A stretch of 11,984 nucleotides of DNA from Actinomycetota bacterium (GTDB lineage Bacteria > Actinomycetota > Humimicrobiia > Humimicrobiales > Humimicrobiaceae). The position numbers and the translations under genes are program-made. Of the stretch, positions 6,803 through 11,984 are shown piece after piece. Numbering within the stretch: the first letter of the stretch is position 1; each line of letters starts with the position of its first letter. Under the pieces are notes generated by a model. It was not told where the DNA came from, did not search any database, and was given only the letters and a program-made list of their open reading frames with translations. Location: contig JAFGMJ010000165.1 in assembly GCA_016927635.1 (NCBI GenBank), positions 1 through 11,984 of the forward strand, read 5' to 3'.

Positions 6803-6912
6803 TGAGGCGCTGTGACTTTTAAAAATACTGCATTAAAGCGGCTGGTTTGATTTGGGATTTTTAAAATGCAGGAACTTAAAAATGGAAATTTAATTAATTC
6901 AGGGTGATTTTA
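6803..6912 (+). other. nusA 5' leader with alternative inverted repeats
   Basis: No open frame of note is found here. TTTTAAAAAT (6817-6826) is the exact reverse complement of ATTTTTAAAA (6857-6866). CTGCATT (6828-6834) is the exact reverse complement of AATGCAG (6865-6871). The two pairings share bases and interleave, so they would be mutually exclusive or pseudoknot-like. AGGGTGA at 6901-6907 is the likely ribosome site for the TTG at 6913. I recognise no known riboswitch. Confidence 0.35.
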
Positions 6913-7935
6913 TTGAACAGAAAATTGATTGAAGCATTAAGAGAGCTTGAAAAAGAAAAGGGTATCAAAATGGATACCATAATAGATGCTTTAAAGGTAG
7001 CTCTGAGTGCGTCTTACAAGAAAATCTATGATGACGAAGACACAATTAGAATAGATTTAAATGAAAAAAATGGTGAAATAAAAGTATTTAAAATACTTGA
7101 TGAAAACATAGATTCTGATTACCAGTCTTCAGAGATAGAGGTTACCCCCGGGGATTTTGGCAGGGTTACTGCTCAAACTGCCAAGCAGGTAATAAGGCAG
7201 AGGATAATGGAAGCCTCAAGGGAAATCATGTATGATGAGTTTAAGGACCGCATAGGAGATATGGTTACCGGAATAGTACAGCAGAATGACTCAAGATGGA
7301 CACTTGTTGACCTTGGTAAAGTGGAAGCTTTGCTGCCGCATCACGAACAGGTTCCCGGTGAGAAATATAAGCACGGTGAAAGAATAAAATGCTTTATATC
7401 TGAAGTTAGAAAAACCACCAAAGGGCCCCAGGTCATTGTTTCAAGGACTCATACAGGGCTTGTAAAAAAGCTTTTTGAACTGGAAGTGCCTGAAATAAGT
7501 GAAAGGGTAGTTGAAATAAAAAGCATTGCAAGAGAGGCTGGGTACAGGACTAAAATAGCTGTCATGTCAAATGACAGAAATGTCGACCCGGTAGGAGCCT
7601 GTGTCGGGCCAAAAGGCAGCAGGGTTAAAATGATTGTGGATGAGCTTGAAGGAGAAAAAATAGATATTGTGGACTACAGTGAAGATCCTGTTGTTTTTAT
7701 AAGAAATGCTTTAAGTCCTGCAAAAGTTTTGAAAGTCCTGACGGATGATGAAATAAAATTTGCAGTCATTGTAGTTCCCAATGATCAGCTTTCACTGGCA
7801 ATTGGAAGGGAAGGGCAGAATGCAAGGCTTGCAGCAAAGCTTACCGGCTGGAAAATAGATATAAAAAGCGAGACTCAATTTGAAGCAGAGCTTGATGAGG
7901 CAAGAAAAGAAAGACAGGAAAAAAATCAAAATTAA
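6913..7935 (+). CDS. nusA: Transcription elongation/termination factor NusA
   Basis: NusA binds RNA polymerase and nascent RNA and modulates pausing, termination and antitermination. The 340-aa product has an N-terminal RNAP-binding domain (1 to about 112), an S1 domain (about 115-180, with MVTGIVQQND) and two KH domains: KH1 near 210-265 (GPKGSR, 232-237) and KH2 near 280-320 (GREGQN, 298-303). A short charged tail follows, and the acidic repeats of the E. coli protein are absent, as in many bacteria. I chose TTG at 6913 because AGGGTGA is 5 bases upstream and MNRKLIEALRELEKEKGI matches the usual NusA start; a GTG at 6904 would add three residues but overlaps the ribosome site. infB follows after 19 bases. 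rimP, commonly just upstream, is not here. Confidence 0.96.
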   Translation: MNRKLIEALRELEKEKGIKMDTIIDALKVALSASYKKIYDDEDTIRIDLNEKNGEIKVFKILDENIDSDYQSSEIEVTPGDFGRVTAQTAKQVIRQRIMEASREIMYDEFKDRIGDMVTGIVQQNDSRWTLVDLGKVEALLPHHEQVPGEKYKHGERIKCFISEVRKTTKGPQVIVSRTHTGLVKKLFELEVPEISERVVEIKSIAREAGYRTKIAVMSNDRNVDPVGACVGPKGSRVKMIVDELEGEKIDIVDYSEDPVVFIRNALSPAKVLKVLTDDEIKFAVIVVPNDQLSLAIGREGQNARLAAKLTGWKIDIKSETQFEAELDEARKERQEKNQN

Positions 7936-7954
7936 AAAAAGGCTTGATTAAAAT

Positions 7955-10771
7955 ATGAGCGCATTCAAAATATTTGAAATTGCAAATGAACTGAATACTA
8001 CTTCTGACCAGCTGATGGCTATTTGTAAAAAACTGGGCATTAAGGTTAAAAGCAATGGTTCTTCAATTGATGAAGATCAAAAAAACAGCCTGATTGCTGA
8101 GTTTAAATCCCAGTCTGTAAAGTCTGAAAAAAAGCCTTCTGAAAAGCCGGCGCAAAAGGCTGTTAAAACAAAAACAGTTAAAAAAGCACCTGCGAAAAAA
8201 ATTACAGCTTCTAAAATAAAATGGATAAAAATTAATGACAGCGGACAGAGTGCAGAACCAGAAGAACAGGCTGAAGAAGCCCAGATCGAAATGTCTGGCC
8301 AAGCTGAAGCAGTTGAAGAAATCACTGAAAAAGTTAAAAAAACTGTTGCAAAGAAAGAAAAGCCGGCAGTTAAAAGCAAAGCCATCGCAAAAAAAGCTGG
8401 TGAAAAAAGCCTGGAAGATATAAAGGCTGCTAAAAAACCTGAAACTGAAAAAAAGGAAACCCTAAAAGCTGAAATAAAAGATAAAAGAATAGAGACAGTT
8501 TCTGCCACAACTACAGAAAAGCATGCAGAAGCAGAAGACAATGTAAAAAAAGAGGTTTTAAAAGCACAGCAATCATATACGGAAGAAGATTTAAAGGTTT
8601 TAAAAGATAAACAAATATCTGAACCTGAACACGAAAAAAAACATAAAAAGGTTGTAAAAAACAAAAAGAAACCGGTGCATCCAAAGGTTTCTATGGAACC
8701 TGATATTTTAGAAAAAGCAGATGAAGATGAAAGTTTTGAAGATATAGAGGAAGAGAAATTTATCAAGAAGACAATGCTTAAAGAAAAGGCCCCCGAAGGC
8801 CTTAAGAGCAGGCAACCATGGAATGAGGAAAAAAGAATAAATATTAAAAAGGTGCTTGATAAGGAGCTGGATAAAGAAGAAAAAGAGGGCAGGTTAAGGA
8901 CAAGGATTAAACCCGCAGCAGCTAAAAAAATACCGGAACCTGAAAAAATATCAGAAAAAATAACTGAAAAAGAAGAAAAAAAACTGGATGAAAAAACCAG
9001 GGAAAAAGTTTCCAGGCGGCCTGAAATGAAAAAAGTGCTGGAAATTCCTGAAGGCATATCAATAAAACAGCTATCTGAAAAAATAGGTATTTCATCTGAA
9101 GAGATAATACAGACTCTTTTTAATATGGGAGAAATATTTAATTTAAACCAGTCTCTTGACAGGGATATAATAGAGATTTTATCAAACGAGTTCAGTTTTA
9201 AATATTCAATAATAGATTTTGATGAAAAAATAGATGAAATATTCCAGGATGCAGAAAAAGATTTAAAGCCCAGGCCTCCAATAGTGACAGTTATGGGGCA
9301 TGTTGACCATGGAAAGACAACACTGCTTGACGCTATAAGAAAAGCAGACGTTGCATCAGGTGAAGCGGGAGGTATAACGCAGAGCATCGGCGCTTATCAG
9401 GCAATTTATAAAGGAAAGAAAATCACGTTCATAGACACACCTGGCCATGAAGCATTCACATCAATGCGTGCAAGAGGCGCAAGAGTAACTGATATTGCTA
9501 TAATAGTAGTTGCTGCAGATGATGGAATAATGCCTCAGACCATTGAAGCGATAAACCACGCAAAGGATGCCAATGTTACAATAATCGTAGCAATAAATAA
9601 AATAGACCTGCCTGATGCCAATCCGGATAAAGTAAAACAGGGGCTTACTGAATATGAACTTGTCCCTGAGGAATGGGGCGGCGATACTATTTTTGTAAAT
9701 ATATCTGCTAAAAACAGGCAAAACATCGAAGAACTTCTAGAAATGATACTGCTTGTAGCAGAGATGAACGATATTAAAGGCAACCCTTCTGTTGAAGGCA
9801 GCGGAATTATAATTGAGTCCAAGCTTGATAAAAATCTTGGAGCTGTGGGCACTGTTCTTATAAGACGGGGAAAGATAAAGACTGGCGACTGCTTTGTTAC
9901 GGGTAATTCTTACGGCAGGATAAGGACAATAAGAAATGACAGGGGCGAGCTTATAGCTGCAGCTGAGATCTCACAGCCAGTAGAAATATCCGGTTTCAGT
10001 ATTGTCCCAAATGCTGGCGATAAATTCTTTGTTGTGAAAAGTGAAAAAGTGGCAAAGGAAATAATAAACAGAAGGTTGTACCAGAAACAGTCTTTAAGGG
10101 CCAGGGAAGTAAAAAAACATATAACACTGGAAGACCTCTCTGAGCTTTCAAAGGAAATTGAAATAAAGAGACTGAAGATAATTTTAAAATCTGAATCATT
10201 CGGGTCTCTTGACGCAGTTGAAAAGGCTTTAAAAGATGCTGAAGAAAACAATATAAGATTAGAAGTCATACATAAGGCAGTTGGCGCTATTTCAGACAGT
10301 GACATACTGCTTGCATCAGCGTCTGATGCAATTGTTATAGGATTTGGCGTAATAGCAACATCTAAAGCAAAACAGCTTGCTAAAGATGAAAAAGTGGAAA
10401 TAAGAACATATAATATAATATATAAACTTATAGATGATATAAAGCTTGCATCCAGGGGTCTTCTTGAGCCTGAATATGAGGAAAAAATAAAAGGCAATGC
10501 TGAAGTAAGGGAAGTTTTCAAGATCTCTAAGGTTGGCATAGTGGCAGGAAGCTACATACTTGACGGTGAGGTCGAAAGAGGCGACTCAGCGAGACTGACG
10601 AGGGATGGAAGAATAATTTATGATGGCAAAATTGAATCTCTGCACAGATTCAAGGAAGATGTAAAAAAAGTTGCTGCAGGGTATGAATGCGGAATAAGGC
10701 TTGAAAATTTCCAGGATATAAACAAGGGAGACTTACTGGAAATATATAAACAGGTTGAAGTACCCCGTTAA
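7955..10771 (+). CDS. infB: Translation initiation factor IF-2
   Basis: This GTPase places fMet-tRNA on the 30S subunit and promotes subunit joining. The 938-aa product begins with an IF2_N domain (about 1-50). A Lys/Glu/Ala-rich, probably disordered linker follows (about 51-360), then a second IF2_N domain (about 366-412). The G domain starts near 440: G1 GHVDHGKT (448-455), the switch region around [14 protein letters not shown] (469-482), G3 DTPGHE (494-499), G4 NKID (548-551) and G5 SAK (584-586). Domains II-IV run to the C-terminus, ending in a typical C2 domain with [11 protein letters not shown]. The long linker makes it larger than the B. subtilis protein (about 716 aa). The ATG at 7955 has only a weak ribosome site (AAAGG near 7938-7942). 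It lies between nusA and rbfA with short gaps, so cotranscription is likely. Confidence 0.97.
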   Translation: MSAFKIFEIANELNTTSDQLMAICKKLGIKVKSNGSSIDEDQKNSLIAEFKSQSVKSEKKPSEKPAQKAVKTKTVKKAPAKKITASKIKWIKINDSGQSAEPEEQAEEAQIEMSGQAEAVEEITEKVKKTVAKKEKPAVKSKAIAKKAGEKSLEDIKAAKKPETEKKETLKAEIKDKRIETVSATTTEKHAEAEDNVKKEVLKAQQSYTEEDLKVLKDKQISEPEHEKKHKKVVKNKKKPVHPKVSMEPDILEKADEDESFEDIEEEKFIKKTMLKEKAPEGLKSRQPWNEEKRINIKKVLDKELDKEEKEGRLRTRIKPAAAKKIPEPEKISEKITEKEEKKLDEKTREKVSRRPEMKKVLEIPEGISIKQLSEKIGISSEEIIQTLFNMGEIFNLNQSLDRDIIEILSNEFSFKYSIIDFDEKIDEIFQDAEKDLKPRPPIVTVMGHVDHGKTTLLDAIRKADVASGEAGGITQSIGAYQAIYKGKKITFIDTPGHEAFTSMRARGARVTDIAIIVVAADDGIMPQTIEAINHAKDANVTIIVAINKIDLPDANPDKVKQGLTEYELVPEEWGGDTIFVNISAKNRQNIEELLEMILLVAEMNDIKGNPSVEGSGIIIESKLDKNLGAVGTVLIRRGKIKTGDCFVTGNSYGRIRTIRNDRGELIAAAEISQPVEISGFSIVPNAGDKFFVVKSEKVAKEIINRRLYQKQSLRAREVKKHITLEDLSELSKEIEIKRLKIILKSESFGSLDAVEKALKDAEENNIRLEVIHKAVGAISDSDILLASASDAIVIGFGVIATSKAKQLAKDEKVEIRTYNIIYKLIDDIKLASRGLLEPEYEEKIKGNAEVREVFKISKVGIVAGSYILDGEVERGDSARLTRDGRIIYDGKIESLHRFKEDVKKVAAGYECGIRLENFQDINKGDLLEIYKQVEVPR

Positions 10772-10785
10772 AAACAGGTTTTGTT

Positions 10786-11133
10786 ATGGATAGGTTAAAA
10801 AAGCTTGAAATAGACCTTCAAAGGGAAATAAGCTTCATTATTAATTCAAAAATAAAAGATCCAAGATTAGGTTTTATTACGATAACTGGCGTAAGGCTTT
10901 CTTCTGATTTTCATTACCTTAATATATATATAAGTGTAATGGATGATGAAAACAAGATAGAAGGCTCTCTTGATGTTCTGAAAAAGTGTGAAGGCTTTAT
11001 AAAGAATAATATTAAAAACAGGATTAAGCTCAGGACAATGCCGGATTTTAAATTTATTTATGATAATTCAATAAATAAAGGAATGAAAATCTCTGAAATA
11101 ATCGAGGATCTCAAAAAAACAGAAAATGGATAA
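10786..11133 (+). CDS. rbfA: 30S ribosome-binding factor RbfA
   Basis: RbfA is a small KH-like protein that binds the 30S subunit and assists late 16S rRNA maturation and cold adaptation. The 115-aa product shows the family pattern: an N-terminal helix (LKKLEIDLQREISFII), then KDPRLGFITITGVRLSSD (about 24-41) leading into the LNIYISV strand, and a C-terminal IKLRTMPDFKFIYDNS segment. The ATG lies 14 bases after infB. Its ribosome site is weak (AGG at 10777-10779). The end overlaps the next gene by 8 bases. The order infB-rbfA-DHH phosphoesterase is common in bacteria and supports the assignment. Confidence 0.93.
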   Translation: MDRLKKLEIDLQREISFIINSKIKDPRLGFITITGVRLSSDFHYLNIYISVMDDENKIEGSLDVLKKCEGFIKNNIKNRIKLRTMPDFKFIYDNSINKGMKISEIIEDLKKTENG

Positions 11134-11984
11134 ACAGGAAATACTTTCTCAAAACTTTGAAAAATCATTTGCAGAAGTACAAAATATTATTAAAAATAAT
11201 GATAATTTTTTGATAATAACCCATGATTTTCCCGATGGCGATTGCCTGGGTTCGCAACTGGCCCTTTATGAGCTCCTGAAATCTCTTGATAAAAAAGTCT
11301 CAATGCTCTGCAACAGTGATATTCCATACCAGTATAAGTTTCTTCCGCATATAGATAAAATAAACAGGTTTGTAAACGATGTCTGGCCCGAATGTATGAA
11401 TAAAGATTGTGTCTGTATCTGCCTTGATAGTGCTGACGAAAACAGGTTTAATACAGACCTTAAAAAATTAAAAGATATGGCAAAAACAATTATTAATATC
11501 GACCATCATCTGGGCAATACGGAATATGGGGATATAAACATAATTGCAACTGAAAAGTCAGCTACAGCTGAGATAGTATATGAGCTTTTAATGTATGGTT
11601 TTGAAAAAATGATTAATTTTAATATTGCAATCAGTCTCTACACCGGGATAATCACTGATACAGGAAAATTCCAGTATGAAAACACAACCCATCAAGTGCA
11701 TAAAATAGTAAGCGATCTGCTTAAATATGGCGTTGTGCCATCAGATGTTTTTTCTTTTATATATGAAAATGAACCATTTAACAGGTTTAAATTGCTTGAA
11801 CTGGTGTTAAAAAGGATAAAACTGGTAAAGTCCAAAAAAATAATTTACTCCTATGTGATGCAGAAAGATTTTAAAAGACTTTGCCTGCCTTTTTCTGCAA
11901 ATGATGGGGTTATCGAGATTTTAAGAAGTGCAGCCGATGCAAGAGTGGCAGCATTATTTAAACAGGTCGGAAATAACAAATTCA
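11126..11984 (+). CDS. nrnA: NrnA-like DHH/DHHA1 phosphoesterase (partial, runs off the window)
   Basis: This is a bifunctional nanoRNase/pAp phosphatase-type enzyme, cleaving short oligoribonucleotides or pAp with Mn2+ in characterised relatives. ATG 11126 opens a frame without stop to the window end (286 complete codons). DHH-family motifs are all visible: ITHDFPDGDCLGS (31-43, with H33, D37, D39), LDSAD (100-104, D101), the DHH triad at 126-128 (NIDHHLGN) and TDTGKFQYENT (177-187, D178). The DHHA1 half is only partly present; its Gly-rich substrate-binding motif would lie beyond the edge. Spacing is usual, apart from Cys in the first motif (DGDCLGS), where Ala is frequent. It overlaps rbfA by 8 bases and is probably translationally coupled. 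Neighbourhood (often followed by truB) agrees with NrnA. Confidence 0.92.
   Translation, partial: MDKQEILSQNFEKSFAEVQNIIKNNDNFLIITHDFPDGDCLGSQLALYELLKSLDKKVSMLCNSDIPYQYKFLPHIDKINRFVNDVWPECMNKDCVCICLDSADENRFNTDLKKLKDMAKTIINIDHHLGNTEYGDINIIATEKSATAEIVYELLMYGFEKMINFNIAISLYTGIITDTGKFQYENTTHQVHKIVSDLLKYGVVPSDVFSFIYENEPFNRFKLLELVLKRIKLVKSKKIIYSYVMQKDFKRLCLPFSANDGVIEILRSAADARVAALFKQVGNNKF

Noticed and set aside
6780..6815. Direct repeat AGGCGC flanking the TATAAT box, with GTCA/TGAC ends
   Set aside because: Only six bases and not a true dyad; could be an operator but chance cannot be excluded, so it is mentioned only in the promoter entry.
8077..9387. A 436-aa open frame on the minus strand, opposite infB
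   Set aside because: It is Ser/Phe-rich low complexity, the antisense reading of the Lys/Glu-rich IF-2 linker; stop codons are depleted only because of composition.
9910..10539. A 209-aa open frame on the minus strand, opposite the 3' half of infB
   Set aside because: Ser/Ile/Phe-rich with no recognisable motif, and fully antisense to well-conserved IF-2 domains.
1..11984. CRISPR arrays, tRNA/rRNA genes, insertion sequences or att sites
   Set aside because: No regularly spaced repeats, cloverleaf sequences, transposase-like frames or long terminal inverted repeats were seen on either strand.

Overview
The window is a gene-dense, AT-rich stretch (Ile ATA and Arg AGA/AGG codons are common) with every supported gene on the + strand. 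It looks chromosomal and bacterial: purine-rich Shine-Dalgarno sequences, several TTG starts, a nusA-infB-rbfA-nrnA translation/transcription cluster and a bacterial TyrRS. The energy genes point to an anaerobic, H2-using bacterium. The phylum cannot be fixed by eye. AT-rich anaerobic lineages with Gram-positive-like gene order (Firmicutes, Atribacterota-like or deep Actinobacteriota-like groups) are plausible, but this is inference.

Region 1 (1-2319): tyrS (tyrosyl-tRNA synthetase, KMSKS type with a C-terminal S4 domain) is followed 34 bp later by a protein of the DUF2099 / 'methanogenesis marker protein 8' family. That family was named from methanogenic archaea and has no assigned biochemical role that I know of.

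Region 2 (about 2341-6651): a self-contained uptake [NiFe]-hydrogenase operon. It has a candidate promoter with a perfect TATAAT, then the small subunit (Tat-like signal with RK in place of RR), the large subunit (carries a C-terminal extension to be cleaved), a four-helix cytochrome b, the maturation endopeptidase and the nickel chaperone HypA. It ends in a hairpin/T-tract that overlaps the hypA stop codon. Together these genes would form an exported, membrane-anchored H2-oxidising enzyme that passes electrons through Fe-S clusters to b hemes and the quinone pool. The remaining Hyp factors (HypB-F) must lie elsewhere. The small subunit has an additional cysteine at the medial cluster, exactly where well-studied enzymes have a proline; this is the most specific biochemical oddity in the window.

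Region 3 (6625-6912): a 280-base non-coding stretch with two terminator-like hairpins, a candidate promoter and a leader before nusA that has alternative pairings.

Region 4 (6913-11984): nusA, infB, rbfA and the 5' part of an nrnA-type DHH phosphoesterase, tightly packed and probably cotranscribed. rimP and ylxR/L7Ae-like genes, which often lie immediately before and after nusA, are absent here. I see no mobile element, CRISPR array, tRNA or rRNA. No clearly new multi-gene system is evident; the unusual points are the DUF2099 gene in a bacterial context and the small-subunit details.
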